Both the position numbers and the translations under genes were made by a program. Below, piece by piece: positions 1 through 8,965 of a stretch of 64,000 nucleotides of DNA. A model generated the notes under the pieces. That model was not told where the DNA came from, did no database searches, and saw only the letters and a program-made list of their open reading frames with translations. Every line of letters begins with the position of its first letter. Position 1 is the stretch's first letter. The stretch is from an uncultured Draconibacterium sp. (lineage in GTDB: Bacteria; Bacteroidota; Bacteroidia; Bacteroidales; Prolixibacteraceae), in NCBI RefSeq assembly GCF_963675065.1, contig NZ_OY775906.1:1590001-1654000 (forward strand), read 5' to 3'.

Positions 1-1154
1 ATCATCCTGAAATCTTATTTACAGCTCCTCTTGGAGGAAAAGTAGTATCGATTAACCGTGGTGAGCGTCGTAAAATTTTGGAAGTAGTTATTGCAACCGA
101 CGAGAAAGTTGGTTCAGCCGAATTTAAGAAAGCTGACCCATCGAGCTTATCGGCGGAAGAGGTGAAGGAACAAATTTTGAAAAGTGGTATATGGCCGTTT
201 ATCAAAAAGCGTCCGTACGGTATTATCGCCAACCCGGAGGAGAAACCGAAAGCCATTTATATTTCAACATTCGACACGGCTCCATTGGCTCCCGATTACA
301 ATTTTGTTATCGATGGTCAACGGGACACCTTCCAAACCGGTGTTAACGCATTGGCTCAGCTTACCGAAGGAAAAGTAAATCTTGGAGTTTCAAAGGATTC
401 GGCTTTTACATCGCTAAAAAATGTTGTAGTTAATACGTTTGAGGGACCACACCCTGCTGGTAACGTTGGTATTCAAATTGCCAATACATCTCCAATAAAC
501 AAAGGCGAAGTGGTTTGGACCATCAGTGTACAGGATGTACTGTTCATTGGTCGCCTGTTCGAAACCGGCAAAGTTGATTTTACAAAAACTGTTGCTTTAA
601 CCGGATCAGAAGTTAAAGCTCCAAAATATTACCAAACAACTGTAGGTGCCCCAATGGCTACCTTGGTTGAAGGCAAATTGGTTGACGCCGACTACAAACA
701 GCGTATTATCAGCGGCAACGTACTTACCGGAACCAAAGTAACTGAAAAAAGCTTCCTTGGTTTTTACGATTCGCAGATCAGTGTAATTCCTGAAGGCGAC
801 GAGTATGAATTTATAGGCTGGGCCGATCCCGGTTTTAATAAATTCAGTGCAACCAAAGCTTATTTCGGAAAATTGTTCCCAAAAAAAGAGTATACAATGA
901 ATGCCAATATTCATGGTGGTGAACGCGCATTTGTTTTGTCGAACCAATACGAAAAACTGGTTCCGATGGATATTCTTCCGGTATTCCTGCTTAAAGCTAT
1001 TCTGGTAAACGATATCGACAAAATGGAAAACTTTGGTATTTATGAAGTGATAGAAGAAGACTTCGCCTTGTGTGAATACGCCTGTACTTCAAAAATCGAG
1101 GTTCAGAAAATTTTGCGCGAGGGAATTAACACCATGATCAAAGAGCTTGGTTAA
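1..1154 (+). CDS. nqrA: Na+-translocating NADH:quinone reductase subunit A (5' partial)
   Basis: NqrA is the peripheral cytoplasmic subunit of the six-subunit Na+-NQR complex, which couples NADH oxidation and quinone reduction to sodium export. The reading frame is open from the first complete codon at position 3, so the gene begins outside the window; about 383 residues are visible and roughly 65 N-terminal residues are probably missing compared with the usual 445-450. The first visible residues (HPEILFTAPLGG followed by VNRGERR) match the conserved lipoyl-like N-terminal part of NqrA. A TTG at 78 lies inside this conserved stretch and is not the start. nqrB follows 29 bases downstream, in the standard nqrABCDEF order, so the identification is firm. 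Confidence 0.95.
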   Translation, partial: HPEILFTAPLGGKVVSINRGERRKILEVVIATDEKVGSAEFKKADPSSLSAEEVKEQILKSGIWPFIKKRPYGIIANPEEKPKAIYISTFDTAPLAPDYNFVIDGQRDTFQTGVNALAQLTEGKVNLGVSKDSAFTSLKNVVVNTFEGPHPAGNVGIQIANTSPINKGEVVWTISVQDVLFIGRLFETGKVDFTKTVALTGSEVKAPKYYQTTVGAPMATLVEGKLVDADYKQRIISGNVLTGTKVTEKSFLGFYDSQISVIPEGDEYEFIGWADPGFNKFSATKAYFGKLFPKKEYTMNANIHGGERAFVLSNQYEKLVPMDILPVFLLKAILVNDIDKMENFGIYEVIEEDFALCEYACTSKIEVQKILREGINTMIKELG

Positions 1155-1183
1155 TAATTACGTAACTTATTTAGTCTTTTAAG

Positions 1184-2365
1184 ATGAAATTCATAAAAAA
1201 CTTTTTTGAAAGAACAGAACCGCTGGTTCAGAAAGGAGGCAAATACCATTGGCTCCAATCGGTACACGACGGATTCTTTACATTTTTATACACGCCAAAA
1301 ACCACGTCGAAAACGGGTACGCACATTCACGATTACATCGATTTGAAACGTACCATGTCGATTGTTGTTTTATCCGTGGTTCCGGCTTTGTTGTTCGGAA
1401 TGTACAACGTAGGAGTGCAACACTTTAAAGCCATTGGCGAATTGGCCTCTACAGGATTTTTTGAAATCTTCCTGTTTGGTTTAATTAAAGTACTTCCAAT
1501 CGTTATCGTATCATATGGAGTAGGTTTAGGTATCGAATTCGTTTTCGCTCAATTGCGCGGACACGAAATTCAGGAAGGCTTCCTGGTATCGGGTATGCTT
1601 ATTCCGCTTATTATGCCTGTAAATACCCCGCTTTGGATGATTGCAGTAGCAACAGCTTTTGCCGTTATTCTTGGGAAAGAGGTATTTGGCGGTACCGGAA
1701 TGAACATCTGGAACCCGGCGCTTGTAGCACGTGCTTTCCTTTTCTTTGCTTATCCGGCGCAAATGTCGGGCGAATCGGTTTGGATCGCATTAAAAGATAC
1801 TGATAAAGTAATTGACGGTTTCTCCGGAGCAACTCCAATGGCTGATGCAGCTGCAGGTCACTTAAACTACAGTGTTGCCGATGCATTCTTTGGTTTTATT
1901 CCGGGATCGATCGGTGAAACATCAACGCTGGCCATTCTTATCGGAGCTGTATTTTTGATCATTACCGGAATCGGAAGCTGGAAAATTATGGTTTCAACTA
2001 TTGCGGGTGGAGCAGTTATGGGACTTATCCTGAACGCTGTTTCCGGCAGTGCAGGTTTATCTCCTGAAGTTGCTACCTACTTTGCAATGCCTTTCTGGCA
2101 TCACTTAATTTTAGGTGGTTTTATGTTTGGTGCCATTTTTATGGCAACCGATCCTGTTTCGGCATCGCAAACCGAAAAAGGAAAGTGGATCTACGGATTC
2201 CTGATCGGTATTCTGGCTATTATTATCCGTGTTATCAACCCGGCCTTCCCTGAAGGAATGATGTTAGCTATTCTGCTGATGAATACATTTGCTCCGCTTA
2301 TCGACCACTACGTTGTAGCCGGTCATGTTAAGAGAAGAATTAAACGTGCAAAAGTTTCTGCATAA
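1184..2365 (+). CDS. nqrB: Na+-NQR subunit B, membrane flavoprotein
   Basis: NqrB is the large integral membrane subunit carrying covalently bound FMN and riboflavin, and it forms part of the sodium channel. The 393-residue product has many hydrophobic segments from about residue 57 onward. The flavinylation motif DGFSGAT lies at residues 211-217, with Thr217 as the predicted FMN-phosphoester residue (family knowledge from Vibrio NqrB). Length agrees with Bacteroidota NqrB. It lies between nqrA and nqrC with gaps of 29 and 16 bases, indicating one operon. Confidence 0.96.
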   Translation: MKFIKNFFERTEPLVQKGGKYHWLQSVHDGFFTFLYTPKTTSKTGTHIHDYIDLKRTMSIVVLSVVPALLFGMYNVGVQHFKAIGELASTGFFEIFLFGLIKVLPIVIVSYGVGLGIEFVFAQLRGHEIQEGFLVSGMLIPLIMPVNTPLWMIAVATAFAVILGKEVFGGTGMNIWNPALVARAFLFFAYPAQMSGESVWIALKDTDKVIDGFSGATPMADAAAGHLNYSVADAFFGFIPGSIGETSTLAILIGAVFLIITGIGSWKIMVSTIAGGAVMGLILNAVSGSAGLSPEVATYFAMPFWHHLILGGFMFGAIFMATDPVSASQTEKGKWIYGFLIGILAIIIRVINPAFPEGMMLAILLMNTFAPLIDHYVVAGHVKRRIKRAKVSA

Positions 2366-2381
2366 TTAAAACGAAGAAAAG

Positions 2382-3080
2382 ATGGACAGAAATAGTAATA
2401 CTTACACATTTTTATATGCAGCCATTATGGTAATTATTGTGGCTGCCGTTCTTGCTTCGGTTTCAATGGCATTAAAGCCTGCGCAGAAAAAGAACGTAGA
2501 GATAGAGAAAAAACAAAATATCCTGGCATCGGTAAATATTGAAAGTACAGCGGAAACTGCAGAAGCTATCTACGCCGATCAAATTGTTGACGAGTATCTT
2601 GTAAATACAAAAGGTGAAAAAGTTGATGGAAATGCTTTCACAACCGACCTGAAAAAGGAACGTGCTAAAAGTTTCGAAGAAATGGTGCTTCCGGTATTTG
2701 TTTGCGATACAGAAGACGGAAGAAAATATGTACTCCCGGTATACGGTGCCGGTCTTTGGGGACCTATTTGGGGTTACGTTTCGGTTAGCGACGATATGAA
2801 TACTATTTTCGGTGCAAATTTCGATCACGAAGGTGAAACTCCGGGATTAGGTGCTGAGATTTCAACTTCAGCCTTTGAAGTACAATTTAAAGGAAAAAAG
2901 ATCTTTGATAATTCAGGAGAAATGGTTTCTATCCTGGTTGCAAAAACCGGCCAGATGGCACCGGAAGAACATAAGGTTGACGGAATCTCCGGTGGAACAA
3001 TTACAAGTAAAGGTTTGGAAGCAATGTTGAAAGACGACTTTACAGGATATGAAGCATTCTTAAACAAGAATAAAAATTAA
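2382..3080 (+). CDS. nqrC: Na+-NQR subunit C, covalent FMN subunit
   Basis: NqrC carries the second covalently bound FMN of the complex on the periplasmic side. The protein (232 residues) has one N-terminal membrane segment at about residues 9-30 and a soluble FMN-binding domain. The flavinylation motif reads DGISGGT at residues 200-206, with Thr206 the expected attachment residue. The usual Ala of the SGAT core is Gly here (SGGT), a conservative variation. nqrD begins 5 bases after the stop codon. Confidence 0.95.
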   Translation: MDRNSNTYTFLYAAIMVIIVAAVLASVSMALKPAQKKNVEIEKKQNILASVNIESTAETAEAIYADQIVDEYLVNTKGEKVDGNAFTTDLKKERAKSFEEMVLPVFVCDTEDGRKYVLPVYGAGLWGPIWGYVSVSDDMNTIFGANFDHEGETPGLGAEISTSAFEVQFKGKKIFDNSGEMVSILVAKTGQMAPEEHKVDGISGGTITSKGLEAMLKDDFTGYEAFLNKNKN

Positions 3081-3085
3081 GAGAG

Positions 3086-3730
3086 ATGAGCGAACCATTA
3101 TTTTCAAAGAAAAATTTAAAATTACTGTCGGACCCGATAAATGACAGTAACCCGATTACCGTGCAGGTTTTGGGTATTTGCTCAGCGCTGGCTGTTACTG
3201 CACAACTTAAGCCATCAATTGTTATGGCACTTTCGGTAACTGCTGTATTAGCATTTGCAAACGTTATTGTTTCCTTATTACGAAATACAATTCCTAACCG
3301 TATCCGCATTATTGTTCAGCTGGTAGTAATTGCTGCCCTGGTAATTTTGGTCGATCAGGTACTTCGAGCTTACGTTTACGATGTTAGTAAGCAGCTCTCT
3401 GTATTTGTTGGATTAATTATAACCAACTGTATTATTATGGGACGTTTAGAGGCTTTTGCGTTGGGTAACCGCCCATGGCAATCGTTCTTGGACGGAATTG
3501 GAAACGCTGCCGGTTATGGTTTTATACTTATTATCGTTGGTTTTTTCCGCGAACTTTTAGGTTCCGGTTCACTACTAGGTTTTAAAGTAATTCCTGATAG
3601 CTGGTACATTAGTAACGGTGGTTTTTACGAAAACAACGGATTGATGGTACTTTCTCCAATGGCACTTATTGTTGTTGGTGTAATTATCTGGGTTCAGCGT
3701 AGCCGTAACACTAAACTAATTGAAGATTAA
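3086..3730 (+). CDS. nqrD: Na+-NQR subunit D
   Basis: NqrD is a small integral membrane subunit. Together with NqrE it forms a pseudo-symmetric pair that holds an intramembrane iron-sulphur centre. The 214-residue product starts with the family-typical SEPLFSKKNLKLLSDPI region, continues with DSNPITVQVLGICSALAVT, and has about six hydrophobic segments. A Cys near residue 32 (GICSAL) and another in the TNCIIMGR segment correspond to the conserved iron-cluster cysteines of the family. It is the fourth gene of the operon. Confidence 0.95.
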   Translation: MSEPLFSKKNLKLLSDPINDSNPITVQVLGICSALAVTAQLKPSIVMALSVTAVLAFANVIVSLLRNTIPNRIRIIVQLVVIAALVILVDQVLRAYVYDVSKQLSVFVGLIITNCIIMGRLEAFALGNRPWQSFLDGIGNAAGYGFILIIVGFFRELLGSGSLLGFKVIPDSWYISNGGFYENNGLMVLSPMALIVVGVIIWVQRSRNTKLIED

Positions 3731-3754
3731 TTGTAACGCAAAAACAAAATTCAA

Positions 3755-4372
3755 ATGGAAAATCTGATTAATATATTTGTTAAGTCAATTTTTATTGAAA
3801 ACATGGTATTTGCGTACTTCTTCGGAATGTGCTCATATCTGGCTGTTTCGAAAAAAGTAAGTACTGCGGCCGGTTTAGGTATTGCTGTAGTTTTTGTGTT
3901 AGGAATTACGGTACCGGTTAACTACCTGTTAGAGAAATTTGTATTAAATGAAGGTGCTTTGGTTTGGTTAGGCGAAGGATTTGCCAATGTTGACCTAAGC
4001 TTCTTACGCTTTATCATGTTTATTGCCATCATTGCATCAATGGTTCAATTGGTGGAGATGATTGTGGAGAAATTTGCTCCTGTGCTGTACAACCAGCTGG
4101 GTATTTTCCTTCCGCTTATTGCAGTAAACTGTGCTATTCTTGGAGGATCGTTATTCCTTCAGCAAAAAGCCTTTATTAACGTTGGCGAAGCTACCGTTTA
4201 CGGTTTGGGTTCGGGCGTTGGCTGGTTGCTGGCAATCGTTGGTATTGCTGCTATCAGGGAAAAGATCGAATACTCACAAATACCTGGCCCGCTTCGAGGA
4301 CTTGGAATTACATTTATTGTAACCGGTTTAATGGGATTGGCATTTATGGGATTCGGCGGAATTAAATTGTAG
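3755..4372 (+). CDS. nqrE: Na+-NQR subunit E
   Basis: NqrE is the membrane partner of NqrD. The 205-residue, almost wholly hydrophobic protein contains FFGMCSYLAVSKK near residue 25 and AVNCAILGGSLF near residue 130, the two conserved Cys regions of the NqrD/NqrE family. Its start lies 24 bases after the nqrD stop. Length and position match known NqrE proteins. Confidence 0.95.
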   Translation: MENLINIFVKSIFIENMVFAYFFGMCSYLAVSKKVSTAAGLGIAVVFVLGITVPVNYLLEKFVLNEGALVWLGEGFANVDLSFLRFIMFIAIIASMVQLVEMIVEKFAPVLYNQLGIFLPLIAVNCAILGGSLFLQQKAFINVGEATVYGLGSGVGWLLAIVGIAAIREKIEYSQIPGPLRGLGITFIVTGLMGLAFMGFGGIKL

Positions 4373-4393
4373 AATTAAAAAACAATTAGCAAG

Positions 4394-5665
4394 ATGATAT
4401 TATTGTCAGCACAATCAACTGTAATTATTACCAGTGTTGTTTTCTTCCTGAGTGTAATTATTCTGTTGGTGGCCTTACTTTTGTTCGCCAAAAAGAAACT
4501 TACTCCGTCAGGAATTGTAAAAATTAGCATTAACAAGGGCGACCTGGAAGTTGAAACAGAACCAGGAAGTACACTGCTATCAACACTTGGTGAAAATAAA
4601 ATTCTTCTTCCATCAGCATGTGGTGGTGGTGGAACCTGTGCCATGTGTCGTTGCCAGGTTGAAAACGGTGGTGGTTCAATTCTACCAACCGAAACCGGTT
4701 ACTTTACGCGTAAAGAGCAAAACGACAACTGGCGTTTGGCTTGTCAGGTGAAAGTAAAAGAAGACATGGAAATTAAGATTCCACAAGAAGTACTTGGTGT
4801 TAAAAAGTGGGAATGCGAAGTGGTATCGAACCACAACGTGGCTACTTTCATCAAAGAATTTGTGGTTAAATTACCTGAAGGCGAAAACCTTGATTTCAAA
4901 TCAGGTGGATATATTCAAATCGATGTTCCTAAAATTGACGTCAACTTTAAGGACATGGATATTGAAGAAGAATACCGCGAAGAGTGGGAAAAATTCGGCA
5001 TGTTCGACTTGGTTATGAAAAACCCGGAACCAACATTCCGTGCCTATTCCATGGCGAACCACCCTGCCGAGGGTAACATTGTAATGTTGAACATTCGTAT
5101 TGCAACTCCACCCTGGGACCGTGCAAACAATGGATTTAAGAAAGTAAATCCGGGTATCTGTTCATCATACATCTTTAACCTGAAACCTGGCGACAAAGTA
5201 ACTGTATCGGGTCCTTACGGAGAATTCTTCCTGAAAGACAACGACAGCGAAATGATGTTTGTTGGTGGTGGTGCAGGTATGGCGCCAATGCGCTCACACT
5301 TGTTCCATTTGTTCCATACTTTGAAAGAATCGGAAAAGAAAGTTACTTTCTGGTACGGAGCACGTTCGTGGAAAGAAGTTTTCTACTACGATCAGTTCAG
5401 GGATATCGAGAAAAACTTCCCGAATTTTGAGTTCCACCTTGCACTGGACCGTGAAGATCCTGAAGCTGATAAAGCAGGTGTAACCTATAAAACAGGATTT
5501 GTTCACCAGGTAATTCACGATAACTACCTGAGTCAGCATGAAGAACCGGAAGAAATCGATTTCTACATGTGTGGACCACCAATGATGAACGACGCCGTTC
5601 AGAAAATGCTTTACGATTTAGGTGTTCCGGACGAAAACGTACTGTTCGACGACTTTGGATCGTAA
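4394..5665 (+). CDS. nqrF: Na+-NQR subunit F, NADH-oxidising 2Fe-2S flavoprotein
   Basis: NqrF is the electron entry point of Na+-NQR: it oxidises NADH through FAD and passes electrons to a 2Fe-2S centre. The 423-residue protein has an N-terminal membrane anchor (about residues 8-27) and a ferredoxin domain with ligands Cys76, Cys82, Cys85 and Cys117. An FAD domain carries the RAYSMAN motif, and an NAD(P)H-binding lobe carries GGGAGMAPMRS and the C-terminal CGPP motif. It is the last operon gene; a clear intrinsic terminator follows about 75 bases after the stop. Confidence 0.96.
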   Translation: MILLSAQSTVIITSVVFFLSVIILLVALLLFAKKKLTPSGIVKISINKGDLEVETEPGSTLLSTLGENKILLPSACGGGGTCAMCRCQVENGGGSILPTETGYFTRKEQNDNWRLACQVKVKEDMEIKIPQEVLGVKKWECEVVSNHNVATFIKEFVVKLPEGENLDFKSGGYIQIDVPKIDVNFKDMDIEEEYREEWEKFGMFDLVMKNPEPTFRAYSMANHPAEGNIVMLNIRIATPPWDRANNGFKKVNPGICSSYIFNLKPGDKVTVSGPYGEFFLKDNDSEMMFVGGGAGMAPMRSHLFHLFHTLKESEKKVTFWYGARSWKEVFYYDQFRDIEKNFPNFEFHLALDREDPEADKAGVTYKTGFVHQVIHDNYLSQHEEPEEIDFYMCGPPMMNDAVQKMLYDLGVPDENVLFDDFGS

Positions 5666-5685
5666 CCAAGAACTTACTACTGAAT

Positions 5686-5727
5686 ATCGAGAATCTAGCA
5701 TCCAGAATCTAGTATCGAGAATCCAGT
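5686..5727. repeat. Three tandem 14-bp repeats downstream of nqrF
   Basis: Three adjacent 14-base units, each a variant of ATCSAGAATCYAGY, run head to tail between the nqrF stop and its terminator. Units start at 5686, 5700 and 5714 and differ from one another at one to three positions. The function is unknown. Confidence 0.8.
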
Positions 5728-5739
5728 AACGATATTTCA

Positions 5740-5772
5740 AAGCCACTTCTCTTTTTGGGAAGTGGCTTTTTT
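5740..5772 (+). terminator. Rho-independent terminator of the nqr operon
   Basis: A perfect 10-bp stem (AAGCCACTTC with GAAGTGGCTT, loop 5750-5758) is followed directly by a run of T. It lies 75 bases after the nqrF stop codon. Confidence 0.9.
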
Positions 5773-5901
5773 ATGCCCATTATTCTGCCCCTCGTTTAAC
5801 AATTCATTTAGACTTTTTCATCTACATAGCTCCTACCATTTATAAATTAAGCACGACCGTGGGATTAAAAGTGCTTTTTACGTGCTTACTTTTAGATGTT
5901 G

Positions 5902-5909
5902 TATCTTTA
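5902..5909 (+). promoter_or_regulatory. Candidate -7 box for the 5929 gene
   Basis: TATCTTTA resembles the Bacteroidota -7 consensus TAnnTTTG, with A instead of the last G. It would place transcription start near 5915, between two possible start codons at 5896 and 5929, and so favours the downstream one. No good -33 TTTG is evident. Confidence 0.4.
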
Positions 5910-5928
5910 CATAATAAATAATTACAGA

Positions 5929-6411
5929 ATGGAATTACTTATCACACTATTAGAAAATGCACTAAATCTGATTATTGGACTTTTAGGTTTTGGTGCTGCT
6001 ACGATCATTGGTCTTATAACAATTGTTATTCAAATAAGACAGAAGAAACTTCAAGGCTATCAATATCAGCTTGATATGTATGAAAAAAGATTCGAATATT
6101 ATAAACGTTTAAAAAAATCCTTTCCATTTAGTGATAGTGAATTGGAAAAATTACTATTTATGGATGGAGAAGCCTTTAAAAGAGATGATTTTGTAAAATA
6201 CCAAGCTTTTTATCTTGATGCAAGATCAGAATTCAAATTTGTATTTGGGACAGAATCATTTGAGTTACTTAAGCAGTTTAATAGCTTGATGCATCAATGG
6301 CAAACCTCTACTCCAAATAAAAAAACTGAAATAGCAGATAAAATGGAATCTTTGTATTTCGATAAATTAATTCCTGAAATGGAAAAGCTATTGATGCTTA
6401 AAGTGATCTGA
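5929..6411 (+). CDS. Small membrane-anchored protein of unknown function
   Basis: This 160-residue protein is not recognised. It starts with a long hydrophobic segment (about residues 8-32, rich in Leu, Ile and Gly), followed by a charged, mostly helical cytoplasmic-looking part containing many Lys, Glu and Phe residues. The ATG at 5929 is chosen over an in-frame ATG at 5896 because a promoter-like TATCTTTA lies between them; the longer form would have 171 residues. It stands alone between the nqr terminator and a convergent lipoprotein gene. A single-pass tail of this kind suits a scaffold or sensor-type protein, but no function can be assigned. Confidence 0.7.
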   Translation: MELLITLLENALNLIIGLLGFGAATIIGLITIVIQIRQKKLQGYQYQLDMYEKRFEYYKRLKKSFPFSDSELEKLLFMDGEAFKRDDFVKYQAFYLDARSEFKFVFGTESFELLKQFNSLMHQWQTSTPNKKTEIADKMESLYFDKLIPEMEKLLMLKVI

Positions 6412-6571
6412 AAAGTTTAGGATTCTTTCCTCGTAACAAACGAAGAAAATAGTTAGGTGTCTTGAAGGAAATTCCGAGATGAAAATAGAGCATTTCTGCA
6501 TCGCAATGGATAAGTCCAGCATTATTGTGGACAAGGGAAGTGTTAAATGAAGGGTACGCGTCGACTAAAAC

Positions 6572-7303
6572 CTATAAATTAATTGTTTTGCTTACCACTC
6601 CCCGATTTCGGTAGCGGGTAGAATATTCAGCAGTAATTGTAACAGACCCGCTCGTTTGCGACACAATTATTTCGCCAACATCATTTCTGGTCTGCAGGCC
6701 TTTCATTTTTTGGGGCAGATATTTTCCTTCTATCAGTTCGCCGATAAAATAATCAACATTATCATAGTCGTCGCTTAAGCGGGCTTCAATTAAGTAACCG
6801 GTGGCAACGCGGTGTTTTGTAAGTAATAATTTTGGCTCCTCAATCTCCTTTCCCGATTCGGTGTATTCTTTTAAACCTACAGCACGTAATCCGTTTTTAT
6901 ATTCGTATTCGGCCTGCAATGTCCCGTTACGGTGATAGCGTTTGCAAATACCGTGTAGCTCATTTTCTTCGTAAGATTGCTCTTTCCAAATCTGTGGTTC
7001 ACTGTCTAACGATGCCTGGTAATAGGTGTAGGCTACACCCTGCTTTTTGCCGGCAATGTAAGGTATGGCTGAATATAAACTCCCGTGCAGGTAATAGCGC
7101 TTCTGGGTGCCGTGCTTTATCGCTGTTCCCTTAACAACCGATATTTCGTACTCAATCTGATCGGAGTTACGATATGGCCGTTTAATAATTTCCAATCCAC
7201 TGGTCTCCTCACTTGTAGTATCCTGAGACTCTTTTTTAGAGTCCGAATTACAAGCAACCAAAAATAACAGAGCAGCAAACAAACAGTAAATACATCCTTT
7301 CAT
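6572..7303 (-). CDS. YwqK/MORN-like repeat lipoprotein
   Basis: The product is a predicted lipoprotein with repeats of the MORN_2/YwqK type. The chosen ATG (7301-7303) gives a protein of about 243 residues that starts with a signal peptide ending in the lipobox LVAC, with Cys18 as the lipidation site. An in-frame start at 7390 would put 29 non-signal residues in front, so it is disfavoured. The repeats show as KHGTQKRYYLHGSLYSAIPY, KKQGVAYTYYQ, ELHGICKRYHRNGTLQAEYEY and KNGLRAVG, i.e. alternating Gly and aromatic residues about every 20-23 residues. Annotations calling such proteins antitoxins are not supported by a partner gene here. It is probably a surface or periplasmic protein of unknown role. 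Confidence 0.75.
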   Translation of the reverse strand: MKGCIYCLFAALLFLVACNSDSKKESQDTTSEETSGLEIIKRPYRNSDQIEYEISVVKGTAIKHGTQKRYYLHGSLYSAIPYIAGKKQGVAYTYYQASLDSEPQIWKEQSYEENELHGICKRYHRNGTLQAEYEYKNGLRAVGLKEYTESGKEIEEPKLLLTKHRVATGYLIEARLSDDYDNVDYFIGELIEGKYLPQKMKGLQTRNDVGEIIVSQTSGSVTITAEYSTRYRNRGVVSKTINL

Positions 7304-7395
7304 CCATTTAAAATTTTCAAGTTTCCAACAAATTACTTTAATATTTGAGAACGGATGTAACCGCTCCGCTCTCACATAAATTTTAATCATTCTTG

Positions 7396-7414
7396 CCTGC
7401 CTGCGATAGGCAGG
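7396..7414. repeat. CCTGCC / GGCAGG short palindrome
   Basis: CCTGCC at 7396-7401 and GGCAGG at 7409-7414 flank a 7-base loop. The arms are G+C-rich in an A+T-rich spacer, a look typical of dispersed REP-like palindromes. A second copy was not found in this window. Confidence 0.6.
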
Positions 7415-7482
7415 TTTGTCAATTTAGAATGAAGAAAATTCATGTTCGTTTCATAACAGCCATTTTGAGTTTTATCAGTTAT

Positions 7483-7546
7483 TAACCTGAGTTCGGCTTA
7501 AAAATATTTTCACAGCTTTAGCTATTTTGAAGTCGAACTCAAGTTA
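7483..7546. repeat. Imperfect 13-bp inverted repeat
   Basis: TAACCTGAGTTCG (7483-7495) pairs with CGAACTCAAGTTA (7534-7546) with one mismatch, across a 38-base A+T-rich loop. There is no T-run, so it is not an obvious terminator. It may be a dispersed intergenic element. Confidence 0.6.
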
Positions 7547-7790
7547 TTAAAGATAATCTTTCATTCCTTTATTAAAACATAATGTGCTACTATTATGAAA
7601 CATCTTTGTGCATAGATGTTTGGTATATATTTTCCAAATCTTATTCTGTACTGATTTTGCATTCATCGTTTTTAAAATTCGGAAAACCCTCCCCTCTAAA
7701 ATACGTACATAAAAACGAAAAATACGTTCAGCAAACCATTGTTCTTCTTATTTCATGATTTCCTGCCGTTAAACCTTAAAAGATATCGTC

Positions 7791-8555
7791 ATGGAAAAAC
7801 ATTACTATCTTGTAGCCACTCCCGAATCGTTGATCGTTTCACATTTACGTCCTCACGAATTTGGAAATTATATGGCAGTTGGCACGAAGAAAAACCTGCG
7901 CTCACAATCGGTATTCTTCGAGATCGATCCAACCAAAACAGAATTACCGGAGGATTATGTGAATAAGAAACTCATTCCGTACGAAAACGGAGAACCCAAA
8001 CGTTCGGTATATCTTTCTATTTACCGTGTTTTTGAGACTATCCCACTGGAAGCACTTTTGAAGCTTTATCTGGTAACCGACGATGGCAAGGTGCTTGAAA
8101 TTTCGGATACTGAATACCAGCCATCAGGGAAAAAGGATATTCACCTGTACCAGCAATACAATCCATTTTCAACCATGGTGGCCAGTAAACTAAATCCTCC
8201 CGAGTTCATCAAATTTTTAACCGATACTACAAAACCGGTTTCTGTGCCTAAATTATTTTTTGTTGAACTTCAGTTAAACAACCTGGCAAACGACCCGCTG
8301 CTACCGATAAAAAATTTGCCTTATCGAAATCCGGCGCATCTCAGGGAATGTTTGATTAAACTTCACCAATCGGCCGAAAGACTAACCAAAACAGTTTTGC
8401 GGGTGCGACAGAGCGAACTCCCTTACCGAACCATTGAAAATGGATTTTTTATTGGCGAAAACGAAAATTACAAATTTTATCCGTTTCCTGAACAACACGA
8501 GCTTGAAAGCACCTATTTCTCGTGGTGGAGATCAGCATTGGAACAACATTTTTAA
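7791..8555 (+). CDS. Conserved-looking protein of unknown function
   Basis: The 254-residue product is not recognised. It has no signal peptide or membrane segment and appears soluble and cytoplasmic, with a mixed alpha/beta composition. Notable stretches are an N-terminal HYYLVATPESLIVSHL region and a basic middle part (ERLTKTVLRVRQSELPYR). The ATG at 7791 is the only good start. No operon partner is adjacent: the next gene is a cold-shock gene after 167 bases with its own presumed promoter. Confidence 0.7.
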   Translation: MEKHYYLVATPESLIVSHLRPHEFGNYMAVGTKKNLRSQSVFFEIDPTKTELPEDYVNKKLIPYENGEPKRSVYLSIYRVFETIPLEALLKLYLVTDDGKVLEISDTEYQPSGKKDIHLYQQYNPFSTMVASKLNPPEFIKFLTDTTKPVSVPKLFFVELQLNNLANDPLLPIKNLPYRNPAHLRECLIKLHQSAERLTKTVLRVRQSELPYRTIENGFFIGENENYKFYPFPEQHELESTYFSWWRSALEQHF

Positions 8556-8722
8556 TTTTTGATCTTTCTATATGAGAAAATCAGGTAAGCATAGGACTGA
8601 TTATTAGTATATTTTGGGGAGATATAGTGCAAAATACTACTAAAAAGTTAACTCCCGGAATTTATGTTATTTATTTTCAAAAATTTATTGTAGCTTGCGC
8701 AAATAATTTTTTTAAGAATAAA

Positions 8723-8914
8723 ATGAATAAAGGAACAGTAAAATTCTTTAACGACGCCAAGGGATTTGGGTTTATTAAAGATGCAGAATCAACAAAAGAG
8801 TATTTCGTTCATGTAAGTGGATGTAAAGATGAAATTCAAGAAAATGACGAAGTAACTTTTGACCTTGAAGAAGGAAAAAAAGGTCTGAACGCAGTAAATG
8901 TAAAACTAGTATAG
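8723..8914 (+). CDS. Cold-shock domain protein, CspA family
   Basis: The protein binds single-stranded RNA and DNA as a small OB-fold chaperone. The ATG at 8723 gives 63 residues beginning MNKGTVKFFNDAKGFGFIKD, which contains the RNP1 motif (KGFGFI); the RNP2-like YFVHVSG follows. An upstream in-frame start at 8627 would add 32 residues with no homology to the family and is rejected. A terminator follows 21 bases after the stop. The roughly 170-base upstream spacer could form the long leader seen in many csp messages, with a possible TAGCTTGC -7 element near 8692, but this is only suggestive. Confidence 0.93.
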   Translation: MNKGTVKFFNDAKGFGFIKDAESTKEYFVHVSGCKDEIQENDEVTFDLEEGKKGLNAVNVKLV

Positions 8915-8935
8915 TTATTATATTGCTTTGATGAA

Positions 8936-8965
8936 AAGTTCGGTTTTAAACCGGACTTTTTTTTT
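8936..8965 (+). terminator. Rho-independent terminator of the cold-shock gene
   Basis: AAGTTCGGTTT pairs with AAACCGGACTT (one non-Watson-Crick pair) and is followed by a run of eight or more T. It starts 22 bases after the csp stop. Confidence 0.88.

Larger units (their letters stand above)
7304..7790. other. Intergenic region with two inverted-repeat elements
   Basis: This non-coding stretch separates a leftward lipoprotein gene from a rightward gene. It contains the short palindrome at 7396-7414 and the longer inverted repeat at 7483-7546, both described separately. No open frame with coding character and no clear TAnnTTTG promoter box was seen. Confidence 0.6.

Noticed and set aside
6572..7303. 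Antitoxin role for the YwqK-like lipoprotein
   Set aside because: The family is often labelled antitoxin, but there is no partner toxin gene and the product is an exported lipoprotein.
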